Assembly: GCA_964609515.1 (NCBI GenBank)
Contig: CAZSTZ010000006.1
Location: forward strand, 1 to 64,000
Length of the DNA stretch: 64,000 nucleotides
Reading direction: 5' to 3'
From: CALKCV01 sp964609515
GTDB taxonomy: Bacteria > Cyanobacteriota > Cyanobacteriia > Cyanobacteriales > Microcoleaceae
Made by a program: the position numbers and the translations under genes. A model generated the notes under the pieces. It ran no database searches, was not told the DNA's origin, and saw only the letters and a program-made list of their open reading frames with translations. Each line of letters starts with the position of its first letter. Position 1 is the stretch's first letter. Below, in pieces: positions 42,791 through 52,567 of the stretch.

Positions 42791-44224
42791 GTGCTATTCC
42801 ACTCTTACGAACCAGGTGAATTTTACGACGAATTATTCATCGGCAAAAACCAACCGCGTCCCGATGCCAGTCTCTTAATAGAAAAAATTAACTCTCTATC
42901 CCAAGAGGAACTCCTAATTCGACAGGAAGCCGCCCAAAAAGCGATGATGAAATTAGGAGCAACTTTTAACGTCTATGGCGACAATCGAGGCACCGAAAGA
43001 ATATTTCCTTTTGATGTCATTCCCCGCATAGTATCTCTTTCGGAATGGAGTTGGTTAGAAGGGGGACTAAAACAGCGGATTCACGCTTTAAATCTATTTA
43101 TAGCAGACATCTACGGCGAACAAAAAATCGTCAAAGATGGCATTATTCCCCAAGACTTAATTAACTCCGCGACGGGTTTTTTAAAACCCTGTATTGGTTT
43201 AAAACCTGCCGGGGGAATTTGGTGTCATATTACGGGTACGGATTTAGTAAGAGATAAAGACGGTCAATGGTACGTTCTCGAAGATAATTTGCGCTGTCCT
43301 TCTGGGGTTTCTTACGTTTTAGAAAACCGAAGGGTAATGAAAAGTACCTTCCCCCAAATCTTTGCCAAATTAGGAATTAAACCCGTCGATAATTACCCCA
43401 GTTATCTCCTAGACACCCTCTTAAATTTAGCACCTTCTCATATTAGAAATCCAAGGGTAGTAGTTTTAACTCCAGGCATCTATAATTCTGCCTATTTCGA
43501 GCATTCGTTTCTCGCCCAACAAATGGGAGTAGAATTGGTAGAAGGTCGGGATTTAGTAGTAGCCGACGGTTACGTTCAAATGCGAACTACTAAAGGTTTG
43601 CAACGGGTGGATGTGATTTACAGGCGTATCGAAGATACCTTTATCGACCCCCAAGCTTTTAACCCCGAATCTCTCTTAGGAGTACCCGGAATAACAGAAG
43701 TTTATCGCAACGGTAGAGTTGCTCTGGCGAATGCTTTGGGAACTGGAGTAGCGGACGATAAAGTTATCTATGCTTACGTTCCTAAAATGATTCGCTATTA
43801 TCTCGACGAAGAGCAAATTGTGCCCAACGTTCCTACTTATTTATGTTGGGAAAAACAGCAGTTAGACCACGTTTTAGCAAATCTGGATAAATTAGTAGTA
43901 AAAGCTGCTAACGAAGCGGGGGGATATGGAATGTTAGTAGGAACCCAATCTACCGTCGAAGAAAGACAAGAATTTGCCGAAAAAATTAAAGCAAATCCTC
44001 GAAATTATATCGCCCAACCCACTCTATCTCTATCCAGAGTTCCGACTATTTTAGGAGAAGAAATAGAGGGATGCCACGTCGATTTACGACCCTATATTCT
44101 CTACGGTCAAGATATTTACGTTCATCCGGGCGGTCTGACTCGGGTGGCGATGAAAAAAGGCTCTTTAGTAGTTAACTCTTCCCAAGGTGGCGGTAGTAAA
44201 GACACCTGGGTTTTATCGAGTTAA
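42791..44224 (+). CDS. Circularly permuted ATP-grasp protein (DUF404/DUF407 type)
   Basis: A 477-residue protein starting with GTG. Typical sequence: YGDNRGTERIFPFDVIPRI, then ADIYGEQKIVKDGIIPQDL, RDKDGQWYVLEDNLRCPSGVSYVLENR and late VVKAANEAGGYGMLVG with LRPYILYG. Homologues form an operon with alpha-E proteins and a transglutaminase-like protein, and are thought to make small peptide-like amide linkages. Product unknown. The alpha-E partner lies downstream, past an inserted element. Confidence 0.9.
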   Translation: MLFHSYEPGEFYDELFIGKNQPRPDASLLIEKINSLSQEELLIRQEAAQKAMMKLGATFNVYGDNRGTERIFPFDVIPRIVSLSEWSWLEGGLKQRIHALNLFIADIYGEQKIVKDGIIPQDLINSATGFLKPCIGLKPAGGIWCHITGTDLVRDKDGQWYVLEDNLRCPSGVSYVLENRRVMKSTFPQIFAKLGIKPVDNYPSYLLDTLLNLAPSHIRNPRVVVLTPGIYNSAYFEHSFLAQQMGVELVEGRDLVVADGYVQMRTTKGLQRVDVIYRRIEDTFIDPQAFNPESLLGVPGITEVYRNGRVALANALGTGVADDKVIYAYVPKMIRYYLDEEQIVPNVPTYLCWEKQQLDHVLANLDKLVVKAANEAGGYGMLVGTQSTVEERQEFAEKIKANPRNYIAQPTLSLSRVPTILGEEIEGCHVDLRPYILYGQDIYVHPGGLTRVAMKKGSLVVNSSQGGGSKDTWVLSS

Positions 44225-44239
44225 GATTAACGGAGAACA
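44225..44239 (+). repeat. Left half of an interrupted GAACAGGCA palindrome
   Basis: GGAGAACA leads into GGCATCCT. The right half, TGCCTGTTCTAC, resumes after the element at 44456. Removing the element and one copy of GGCATCCT restores a perfect GAACAGGCA-TCC-TGCCTGTTC palindrome. Confidence 0.75.
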
Positions 44240-44458
44240 GGCATCCTGGGAGCATCTCAATTTTGACAAAAACCAAGAAGTTATCGCTTTTAGGCAAAAG
44301 GCAAGAGGCAAGAGGCAAAAGTTGGGGAAAAGGCAAGAAGGGAAAAGGGAAAAGTAGATAAAAAACAGAATATTCTCTTTTTTGATACTTTTTTAATTTT
44401 TGATAACCCCTAAACTGGTTGCTCTATTTTTACAAATATGAGATGCTCCCGGCATCCT
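44240..44458. mobile_element. 203-bp non-autonomous element inserted in a palindrome
   Basis: Element 44248-44450 between direct repeats GGCATCCT (44240-44247 and 44451-44458). Ends GGGAGCATCTCAATTTTGAC and TACAAATATGAGATGCTCCC are inverted over 12 bases. The interior is AGGCAAGAGGCAAAAGG-type low complexity and non-coding. It separates the ATP-grasp and alpha-E genes without touching either. Confidence 0.88.
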
Positions 44459-44537
44459 GCCTGTTCTACAATTAACAACTAACAACTAACAATTAACAAC
44501 TAACAATTAACAACTAACAATTAACAATTAACAAACC

Positions 44538-45539
44538 ATGCTAAGTCGCGTTGCAGATTCAATTTATTGGCTAAATCGTTATGTCGAAAGAGCGGAAAAT
44601 ATTGCTCGCTTTGTCGATGTAAATCAAAACTTACTGTTAGATTCCCCCTCGGGTTTAGCCCAACAATGGCAACCTTTAATATATACGACCGGTGACTTGC
44701 CATTGTTTCAAGAACGCTATGGGGAAATAACAGAAGAAAACGTAATTCACTTCCTAACTTTTGACAGAGATTATCCCAATTCTATTCTTTCCTGTTTAAT
44801 CTCTGCCAGAGAAAATGCAAGGTCGGTTAGAGAGGCGATCTCTTCGGAAATGTGGGAGCAAGTTAATTTTGCTTACATGATGGTAAAAGATGCTGCTAAC
44901 AAAAAACTCAGTAGATCTCAATTACCAGAATTTTTTGAAGAAGTGAAAATGGCGGGACATTTGTTTGCTGGCATTATGGATGCTACCATGAGTCATGGGG
45001 AAGGTTGGCACTTCGGTCAGCTTGGTAGGTTGTTAGAAAGGGCTGATAAAACAAGTCGCATTTTAGATGTTAAATATTTTATTCTGCTGCCTTCGATTCA
45101 AGATGTGGGAACTCCTCTGGACGAGGTACAATGGATGTCTTTATTAAAATCGGCTAGCGCTTATGAGATGTATCGCAAGCGCCAGCAACATAAAATTACT
45201 CCCAACGGGGTAGTAGAATTTTTGATTTTAGATCGAGAATTTCCGCGATCGATTCAATTTTGCTTGTTACAGGCAGAGCGATCGCTCCATCACATAACAG
45301 GTTCTCCACTAGGTACTTGGTGCAATTCGGCAGAGCGTTCTTTAGGTCGCTTGCGTTCCGAGTTAGATTTTCTCACTATCGAGGAAATTATCGAAACGGG
45401 CTTGCACGAATTTCTGGATAACTTCCAAGGAAGGATTAACAATACGGGAGAGAAAATTTTTGAAACCTTTTTCGCTCTCAAGCCTCTGGATGGTTTCTCG
45501 GAAAACTCTCAAAGTCAATCGATCGCTGCGGTAGTGTAG
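44538..45539 (+). CDS. Alpha-E domain protein (DUF403)
   Basis: A 333-residue protein rich in helices, starting MLSRVADSIYWLNRYVERAENIARFVD, which is the alpha-E signature. Later blocks RENARSVREAISSEMWEQVN and HFGQLGRLLERADKTSRILDVKY also match. Functionally linked to ATP-grasp proteins such as 42791-44224. The transglutaminase-like third partner common in other genomes is not found here. Confidence 0.9.
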   Translation: MLSRVADSIYWLNRYVERAENIARFVDVNQNLLLDSPSGLAQQWQPLIYTTGDLPLFQERYGEITEENVIHFLTFDRDYPNSILSCLISARENARSVREAISSEMWEQVNFAYMMVKDAANKKLSRSQLPEFFEEVKMAGHLFAGIMDATMSHGEGWHFGQLGRLLERADKTSRILDVKYFILLPSIQDVGTPLDEVQWMSLLKSASAYEMYRKRQQHKITPNGVVEFLILDREFPRSIQFCLLQAERSLHHITGSPLGTWCNSAERSLGRLRSELDFLTIEEIIETGLHEFLDNFQGRINNTGEKIFETFFALKPLDGFSENSQSQSIAAVV

Positions 45540-45548
45540 AGCAGGTCA

Positions 45549-45581
45549 AGAAACCAGGTTTTTTGAAAAAACCTGGTTTCT
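45549..45581. repeat. 33-bp palindrome, AGAAACCAGG family
   Basis: Same 16-1-16 structure as at 677-709, with the central base G, nine bases after the alpha-E gene stop. Confidence 0.75.
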
Positions 45582-45606
45582 ATAGCAGATACTTAACCAT
45601 TTTCCC

Positions 45607-45680
45607 GTAGGTCGGGTGAAGTGGAACGGAACCCGACATTTTCGCGGATGTTGGGTTCCGTTTCACTCCACCCAACCTAC
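45607..45680. repeat. 74-bp imperfect palindrome, GTAGGTTGGGTG family
   Basis: Arms of about 34 bases (GTAGGTCGGGTGAAGTG and CACTCCACCCAACCTAC at the ends) around TTCGCG. Unpaired arms of the same family occur at 53978, 54095 and, inverted, 54764-54797. A common type of dispersed palindrome in filamentous cyanobacteria. Confidence 0.75.
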
Positions 45681-45731
45681 AAGATGTTCAATGCAAGATC
45701 TTGTTAATTGTTAATTGTTAATTATTAATTG

Positions 45732-48700
45732 TTAATTACCAATAGGAAGAACGATCGCGAACTCGGCCCCCTCTCCGAGCCTAGAAGTTACCCTCAACTT
45801 GCCCCCGTGTTTTTCCTCAACGATATTGCGGGCAATGGACAAACCCAAACCGGTACCTTTGCCCACCGGCTTAGTAGTAAACAAATGGTCGAACAACCTT
45901 TGTTGCACTTCCTCCGAGATTCCCGGTCCGTTATCGGCGATGCGAATTTCTACGGTATTTTCCCCGAGCAAAAGACGAGTTCTAAGGATAATCCGATTTG
46001 GGTTGGTGGCGATCGCGTTATAAGAACGCACCGCATTCGACTCCTCCAGAGCATCGATAGCGTTAGAAATTAAATTCATAAACACCTGATTCAGCGGTCC
46101 CGGATAGCACAGCACTTTCGGCAAACTGCCGTACTCCTTAACAACCTGAATTTCCGGGCGAGTGCTATTAGCTTTGAAGCGATGCTTGAGAATTACCAAA
46201 GTGCTGTCGATACCCTCGTGGATGTCGAACTCTACCTTTTTCTCCGCATCCCCTCGCGAAAAAGTCCTCATCGACTTGCTAATCTCGGCAATGCGATCGG
46301 TTGCCGCTTTCATCGAGGAAATCAATTGAGGCAAATCTTCCTCCAAATAATCTAAATCTATCGCCTCTATTTCTGCTTCTAATTCTGGAATTACTTCGGG
46401 ATAGAAACGCTGGTAAAGGCGGATGCCCTCGAATAACTCTTCCACATATTCACTAACGGCCTTCAGATTGCCCGAAATAAATCCCACCGGATTATTAATT
46501 TCGTGAGCGATACCCGCCACTAAATTTCCCAAAGCAGACATTTTTTCGCTTTGCACTAATTGGATTTGTGCCTCTTTTAACTCTTTTAAAGATTTCTGTA
46601 ACTCCCCATTAGAAGCTTGCAAATCTTGATAAAGTTTGGCATTTTCCAGAGAAATTGCCGCTTGGGAACACAACATTTTTAAAAGCGCCAATCTTTCCCG
46701 AGTAAAGGCACCTTTTATCAGATTGTTTTCCAAATAAATAGTAGCGATCGCCTTGCCGCGATTAATTAAGGGGGCGCACAAAATCGATTTTGGTTGATGT
46801 TTTCGAACGTAAGGATCTGCGGCAAATTTTGGTGCGGTGGCAGCATCGTTTACTACTAAATCTTTTTGAGTAGCGGTAACATAATTTAAAGCGGCGATCG
46901 GCAACTTTTCCCCAAGGGCGTTTGGAGTTAATTCGCAGATGCCACCCATTCCTAGAGCTTCGCTATATTCCCAAATTTCTTTCGATGTTTCCGCCCCCTT
47001 ATGCTCCGAATTTTCTAAAATTAAAATTCCCTTTCTCGCCCCTACATTTTCTATTATTATTTTCATCAAAGCTTCTAACAACTTTTCCAGAATAATTTCC
47101 CGAGAAATTGCTTGAGAAGCTTTAATTACCGTAGGCAAATCTAATAGCTGCCACCCTCCAGAATTGGTAGTCGAAAGCGCTGTAACGGTAGCATCCATCG
47201 GTATATTTTGAGTATTTCTTTCAATTACTTGAGAAATAAATTGAGGATAGCGTTTTTCTAAATCTCGAACTTTTGCCTTCGCGCCCCAACGAATATAACC
47301 GTAATAAGATTCGATTAAATAAAACCTGGCTAAATTCTCTTGAGCGTTACTCAGATAAAATTCCCCGGCAAGCTCCTTTGCTAAAGCCTCTTCTCGATCG
47401 TAATTCTGCTCTACCGCTCCCTTTATCGCTGTTTCGTAAAGCTCCGCCGCTTCCCATTTTTTACCCAAAACCCTGGCTTTTTCTGCTTCTACTAAAGCGT
47501 ACTTGTGCTGATAATTCATCGGCGCGTGTTCCGCCCAATTTTTCATTTCTTTTTGGTTGCCTTCTACAATTGCTAAATATTCCTCTTGCTGGGATTCTGA
47601 AACTGTCCTACAAGCTGCCAGCAGAGCTAGAGAATAGTAAAAATTATGTTGAGAAGTTTTAATAAATCCCGTCGCCCCTAATTTGTACTTAGGGAATTGT
47701 TGGGCATGAAAAATCGCCTCTTCTGGTTCTTTGAACGAGTAACATAATATGGTTTTAGCTACATAAAAATACGTCAAAGAAGTGGCAATACTATTTTCTA
47801 GCAAAATCGGTACTATTTCATCTTCGTTAAAAGCTTCTCCGACTAACTTCAAAACATTTTCGTAACGTCCCAATAAATTTAAAGATAACTGCCTTCCTAT
47901 GCTACCGTAAACCACATGATATTCTAGTTTTAGCTGTTGCAGCTTTTCTAAATATTTCTGTTGTTCTCGTTCTACCAATTCCAGTTCTTCGCCCGTAGAA
48001 AATAAATGGTTGCCGTAAATAAGAATGGCATAACCGGAATAAGTTAACTCTCCCATTTCTAGCCCGGTTTGAAAAGTATCTACCAAAGATTCTAAAGTTT
48101 CTCTTAGATGCTCTTTCCAATGGCGGATGGTAGAATTAAACATCATTAAAATTGTCGATTTTTGCCTTTTCACATCAAACCTTTCGGATAATTTGAGTCC
48201 CAGTTTGCCAAATCTATATCCTGTTTCTATGTCTCCCTTAGACACGCATAAAAATCCATAATCCATATAAGAAGTGGCGCTAAATCGGGAGTTACCATGT
48301 TCGACGGAGAGTTTTAATTTAGTAAAATAAATCTTAATACATTTGTCTGAATTTATCGTAAAAGCAGCAGTGCTGATAAAATCCAAAATTCCCATTGCTG
48401 CCAGCTTGTAGGCATCGGTCATCTCTGGCAAATTAGCCAAATCTTCGATCGCCACCTCTATTTTTGGTGCTTCATCCTCCAGAGTTAGCCCCAACATTTC
48501 TATAATTTCCTCGCCCATTTCCACAGCTTTTTGTTGCTGGGAACGAGCGATGGCGGATTCGATTTTTATTTCATAAACCTTGACTTTATCTAGTATATTT
48601 TTTGCCTGCCGCAAAGCCGCTTCAGCTAATAAATCAGCAGCATCGAAATTGCCGTTGAGATATTCCGCTTCTTGTGCTGCTGTATAAACCTGAAAAGTGA

Positions 48701-51128
48701 ATTGATAATTGCGACTCCAGCTATCGTCTCCCAGTAATTTTAATGCCAGCTTTAAATAATTAAGATTAGCTTCATAAGCTGCGGATGCTTTTGCTTTTTT
48801 AGCGGCGATCGCGTTTAGTATTGCCAGTTCGTCTTTTTCCGTTCGAGCTGACAGTAAATCGATGCCGAAATTTAATTGATTTACCAGAGCAAAAATATTA
48901 TCTTCCCGTTCTTCAACCGTAGTATTTTCTAACAGCAATTGACCGATTTTTAAGTGAGTTTCTTTTTTCTGACTTTCGGGAATCAAAGAATAGGCAGCTT
49001 GCTGGACGCGATCGTGCAAAAATTTATAGTCAACTTTGACATCCCGCAACCGCGAAGTTTCATCTTCTGCAAAAACCAAGGGAATTTTATAAGCATCCGA
49101 TCGCGGTAAAATCGACCCCGCCTCCAAGGCCGGCCACAAATAAGCGGCGGCGATGGTGGGAGGTTTCCCCAGAGCGATCGCCAACACCTCTAAATTAAAT
49201 TGGTTGCCGATACAAGCGGCCAGTTTTAACACATCCTGGGTATCTTCCGGCAGCTTTTGAATATTTCTGGCCATCAATTCCACCACGTTATAATCGGCGA
49301 TGCCAACAGCCTGAATTTCTTGGAGATTCCACTCCCACCCATTACCGACTCTATAAACCAGCAACTTTTCCGAGTAAAGAGCTTTCAGCAGTTGAGTGGC
49401 GAAGAAAGGATTCCCTTGAGTTTTATTGAACGTTAAATCCGCCAAAGGGTCGGTTTTAGACTTAGCTGCTGTGGTGGCATCTGGGGGAGTTTCTGTCTCG
49501 CCCAAGGTTTCGGCTACTAATTGACGGACGTGTTGCAGTTGCAGGGGAGCGATCGCAATCTCGTTCAGCACCCCGCAGTTTGCTTCGATCTTCTCGATCG
49601 CCCGAACTAACGGGTGAGTAGAACTTACCTCGTTATCGCGATAGGCACCGATAATTAATAGATATTTGCTTTCCGAATCTGCCAGCAGCAATTCTAATAA
49701 CTTCAAAGAGGCGCCATCTGCCCATTGCAAGTCATCTATAAACATTACTAAGGGATGTTCCTGCTGGCAAAATACGCTCGTAAACTGTTTAAATACCCGA
49801 TTAAATCTGTTTTGGGATTCTGTCGGTCCCAATTGGGATACTTCTGGTTGAGAACCGATTATTAATTCTACTTCGGGAATTACATCTATAATTACCCGAC
49901 CGTTTTCGCCTACTGCCTCTAAGATTTTTTCCTTCCAAAGCTTAATTTTTTGAGAGCTTTCTGTTAATAATTGCTCGATTAATTCCGATACTGCTGTGGC
50001 GATCGCCGCGTAAGGAATATCCCGTTTATACTGGTCGAATTTGCCTGCTAAAAAATACCCCCGCGCTTTCAATATTGGTTTGTGAACTTCATTAACTATA
50101 GCCGTTTTTCCTATCCCAGAATATCCCGCCACTAAAATGCCTTCGCTGCTTCCTTGACTGACGCGAATAAATGCCTCCATGATAGCTGCTACTTCCCCTT
50201 CCCGACCGTAGAGTTTTTGGGGTATTAATAGTTGACTTCCTTTATCCTCTTGCCCCAGAGGAAATTCTTCTATTTTTCCGTTAGTTAAAAGTTGATTCAA
50301 ACAGCTTTCTAAATCATGTTTTAGACCGGCGGCGCTTTGATATCTGTCTTCGGCGTTTTTGGCTAATAATTTCATTACAATATTAGAAACTGCCTTGGGA
50401 ATTAAGCTATTTTTTGACTCGATATTTGTCTCTAGTCGGTCTGGCGGTACTGGCATTTTGGCAATATGACAGTGTACCAATTCCATCGGCTCCGTACTAA
50501 TAAATGGCACTCTTCCAGTCAACATTTCATAGAAAGTCGCCCCCAAAGCGTAATAGTCGCAACGATAGTCGATAGAGCGATTCATTCTTCCCGTTTGTTC
50601 TGGGGCGATATAAGCGAGAGTTCCTTCTAATAGGTTAGGGTTAGCGATCGCTTGTTTGGAAACTTCTAAACGGGTAGCGATGCCGAAATCTGTTAGTTTT
50701 ACTTGTCCCGTTTCGTAGTTAACAATAATATTTGATGGTTTTATGTCTTTATGAATTATCGGAATTTTATGCAGTTCTCCTAAAGTTTCTACTACTGCAA
50801 TAACTATCCGTAAAATTTCTCTTAGCTGTAATTTTTCCGATGTCAAAATTTCCTTGAGCGATCGCCCTACAAAATCTTCTAAAGCTAGAGCATAACCCAA
50901 ACCATAAGTTTCTAAGCTATAACTTTTTACAACTCCAGGTATCTCTATATTTTTTGTCAGATTGTATTCTTGTTTAATGCTGGTAATTTCTTCGACGGTG
51001 GGATATTCTTTGGAGAGAATTTTTACAATAACCGGTCTATTATCCCGCTCTCTAGTGCCGCGATAAATTTTTGTATTAATTCCTGTTTTAATTTGTTCTG
51101 TAATTTTATATCCTGGCAATGAGATCAT
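45732..51128 (-). CDS. Ser/Thr kinase - AAA-type ATPase - GAF - histidine kinase fusion
   Basis: A 1798-residue multidomain signalling protein. Ser/Thr kinase at about 5-265 (K36, HKDIKPSN with D128, K130 and N133, DFG at 147-149). Predicted ATPase with Walker A AGYSGIGKTAIV near 333 and a DDLQWAD Walker B. A long helical TPR-like region. GAF at about 1340-1490, a coiled coil, HisKA with GIAHEINNPVGF near 1540, and HATPase with NLISNAIDAL, ADNGPGIS and GTGLGLSI. This architecture is well known in filamentous cyanobacteria and some fungi. All active-site motifs look intact. No response regulator is adjacent. Confidence 0.95.
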   Translation of the reverse strand: MISLPGYKITEQIKTGINTKIYRGTRERDNRPVIVKILSKEYPTVEEITSIKQEYNLTKNIEIPGVVKSYSLETYGLGYALALEDFVGRSLKEILTSEKLQLREILRIVIAVVETLGELHKIPIIHKDIKPSNIIVNYETGQVKLTDFGIATRLEVSKQAIANPNLLEGTLAYIAPEQTGRMNRSIDYRCDYYALGATFYEMLTGRVPFISTEPMELVHCHIAKMPVPPDRLETNIESKNSLIPKAVSNIVMKLLAKNAEDRYQSAAGLKHDLESCLNQLLTNGKIEEFPLGQEDKGSQLLIPQKLYGREGEVAAIMEAFIRVSQGSSEGILVAGYSGIGKTAIVNEVHKPILKARGYFLAGKFDQYKRDIPYAAIATAVSELIEQLLTESSQKIKLWKEKILEAVGENGRVIIDVIPEVELIIGSQPEVSQLGPTESQNRFNRVFKQFTSVFCQQEHPLVMFIDDLQWADGASLKLLELLLADSESKYLLIIGAYRDNEVSSTHPLVRAIEKIEANCGVLNEIAIAPLQLQHVRQLVAETLGETETPPDATTAAKSKTDPLADLTFNKTQGNPFFATQLLKALYSEKLLVYRVGNGWEWNLQEIQAVGIADYNVVELMARNIQKLPEDTQDVLKLAACIGNQFNLEVLAIALGKPPTIAAAYLWPALEAGSILPRSDAYKIPLVFAEDETSRLRDVKVDYKFLHDRVQQAAYSLIPESQKKETHLKIGQLLLENTTVEEREDNIFALVNQLNFGIDLLSARTEKDELAILNAIAAKKAKASAAYEANLNYLKLALKLLGDDSWSRNYQFTFQVYTAAQEAEYLNGNFDAADLLAEAALRQAKNILDKVKVYEIKIESAIARSQQQKAVEMGEEIIEMLGLTLEDEAPKIEVAIEDLANLPEMTDAYKLAAMGILDFISTAAFTINSDKCIKIYFTKLKLSVEHGNSRFSATSYMDYGFLCVSKGDIETGYRFGKLGLKLSERFDVKRQKSTILMMFNSTIRHWKEHLRETLESLVDTFQTGLEMGELTYSGYAILIYGNHLFSTGEELELVEREQQKYLEKLQQLKLEYHVVYGSIGRQLSLNLLGRYENVLKLVGEAFNEDEIVPILLENSIATSLTYFYVAKTILCYSFKEPEEAIFHAQQFPKYKLGATGFIKTSQHNFYYSLALLAACRTVSESQQEEYLAIVEGNQKEMKNWAEHAPMNYQHKYALVEAEKARVLGKKWEAAELYETAIKGAVEQNYDREEALAKELAGEFYLSNAQENLARFYLIESYYGYIRWGAKAKVRDLEKRYPQFISQVIERNTQNIPMDATVTALSTTNSGGWQLLDLPTVIKASQAISREIILEKLLEALMKIIIENVGARKGILILENSEHKGAETSKEIWEYSEALGMGGICELTPNALGEKLPIAALNYVTATQKDLVVNDAATAPKFAADPYVRKHQPKSILCAPLINRGKAIATIYLENNLIKGAFTRERLALLKMLCSQAAISLENAKLYQDLQASNGELQKSLKELKEAQIQLVQSEKMSALGNLVAGIAHEINNPVGFISGNLKAVSEYVEELFEGIRLYQRFYPEVIPELEAEIEAIDLDYLEEDLPQLISSMKAATDRIAEISKSMRTFSRGDAEKKVEFDIHEGIDSTLVILKHRFKANSTRPEIQVVKEYGSLPKVLCYPGPLNQVFMNLISNAIDALEESNAVRSYNAIATNPNRIILRTRLLLGENTVEIRIADNGPGISEEVQQRLFDHLFTTKPVGKGTGLGLSIARNIVEEKHGGKLRVTSRLGEGAEFAIVLPIGN

Positions 51129-51491
51129 AATTTTCTGTTTGCTACAAATCTTCAGCTTTTTTGTCGATTAATCATGCACCTTTTGGCTCAACTTTTGAAT
51201 TAAATTATAGCATTATAAGTGGTTTTTATCTAAAAATTGTTGCGATCGAAAACAACAACAAAAGTGATTTCGATCGCTGCTTTTTTTCCGTTCTTGTTTT
51301 AAAGGGGTTTCCAAAGTTAGAAGACCCTTCCTTTATTATATTCTAGCAAATCTACGTTGTTGAAAAAGAAACCCGGTAATTTCGGCAAAACCGGGTTTCT
51401 GAGATACGACCCGTAGAGCAGGCATCTTGCCTGTTAGGCATCTTGCCTGTTAGGTATTTTGCTTGTTTGCCTGTTAGCTCTATTACCTGTT
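51129..51491. other. Spacer with palindromic repeats between the giant kinase and Ap4A phosphorylase genes
   Basis: No gene seen. An AGAAACCCGG palindrome relative lies at 51367-51400 and GCATCTTGCCTGTTAG-type units repeat at about 51413-51500. The latter are a stretched relative of the GAACAGGCA palindrome and run to the end of the Ap4A gene. Confidence 0.6.
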
Positions 51492-52367
51492 CTACCGCAA
51501 GCGAGCAACATTAGTGAGAACAGTTAGAGGACCGTGCTGCTTGAGAGCATTCAACCGATCCTCGTTTCGCACAAAAAGAGCGCCGGCAAATCCCAAAGAG
51601 TTAACAGAAATAGAATCGAAGTCCTCGCGCGATCGCGGCACTAACAACATCCACTCCCGCGTCGCCAGCAAATTATAAGCATCGTCCTTTTCTTTGACGC
51701 CCGTCATCCGCAGGAGATTTAAGTAAGATTCTAGAGTTGCTTCGGCGGTTTCTGTGGAAGGCAAACTGGGGTCTAATTTAGCGATCGCGTGCAAAAAAGG
51801 AAAATCCGGCATAGTGCCGACATCCCCCTCGAACTCGGCAGCAGCGATCGCCGCTTCTATCGGTATAGACTCTCCTTCCGGTACCAGGGGCAATGGAACT
51901 AACTGTAAATGTTTGTGTCGTTGAGAAGCGCCGGCAGTTTTACCGCTATTATAAAATACCAAACCGTCGATTTCTGCCAAACAGGCCCACATTGCTTGAA
52001 AATCTGCCAAATTTAATAAGTTTTCCTGTTCCTCAAACTCTCGGGTAACGATGAGGAGGTGGTTGTCGATAACGTTATATTTATTGAGCAAGCACAGGTG
52101 GAACTCGGAAATGTTCGCTACAAATAAATCTTCTTCGTAGGGCAGGAAGGGGTTAAAGTTCTTATCTTTTTTTTCTTGCTTTTTGGCTTTATCTTTGCGG
52201 GCGAGGTTAGAGGATATCCTTACCATAAAGCGAATGTTACCATCTTCGACGAATTGATAATCTGTAGGTATCGGTTGGAGGGCGCCGCATTGGAGGGCAT
52301 GAGTTGTTCGTTGGGTGACTTTTTCTGCGAGAGTGCCTGGTTTTAAGATTAGTTTTGTTTGGGACAT
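51492..52367 (-). CDS. ATP adenylyltransferase (Ap4A phosphorylase)
   Basis: A 291-residue enzyme of the Apa2 type that phosphorolyses diadenosine tetraphosphate. The HIT-like motif SQRHKHLQLVPLPL near 148-161 (H-x-H-x-Q) is diagnostic. LAEIDGLVFYNSGKTAGASQ precedes it, and DDAYNLLATREWMLLVPRS gives the C-terminal domain. Full length for the family. Upstream lies a remnant right end of the short inverted-repeat element (52454-52467). Confidence 0.92.
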   Translation of the reverse strand: MSQTKLILKPGTLAEKVTQRTTHALQCGALQPIPTDYQFVEDGNIRFMVRISSNLARKDKAKKQEKKDKNFNPFLPYEEDLFVANISEFHLCLLNKYNVIDNHLLIVTREFEEQENLLNLADFQAMWACLAEIDGLVFYNSGKTAGASQRHKHLQLVPLPLVPEGESIPIEAAIAAAEFEGDVGTMPDFPFLHAIAKLDPSLPSTETAEATLESYLNLLRMTGVKEKDDAYNLLATREWMLLVPRSREDFDSISVNSLGFAGALFVRNEDRLNALKQHGPLTVLTNVARLR

Positions 52368-52453
52368 TGTTAATTGTTTAGTTAAAGTTTAACGCTTTTT
52401 GTCAATTGTCAATTGTCAATTGTTAATTGTTCGGTGAAAGTTTTTTTGCTTGC

Positions 52454-52467
52454 TATGAGATGCTCCC
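52454..52467. mobile_element. Solitary right end of the short inverted-repeat element
   Basis: TATGAGATGCTCCC, identical to the right end at 44437-44450. No left end is seen in the preceding 90 bases, which are heptamer repeats. Unlike the other copies it is not just downstream of a stop codon. Confidence 0.45.
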
Positions 52468-52567
52468 GAACGCTTTTTATTGTAGCATGAATTTTTTATT
52501 AAAGACGCGCCATGATATAATTATTTGGTGCTACTAATAATTGGTGCGCGGTGCGCACCCTACAATC

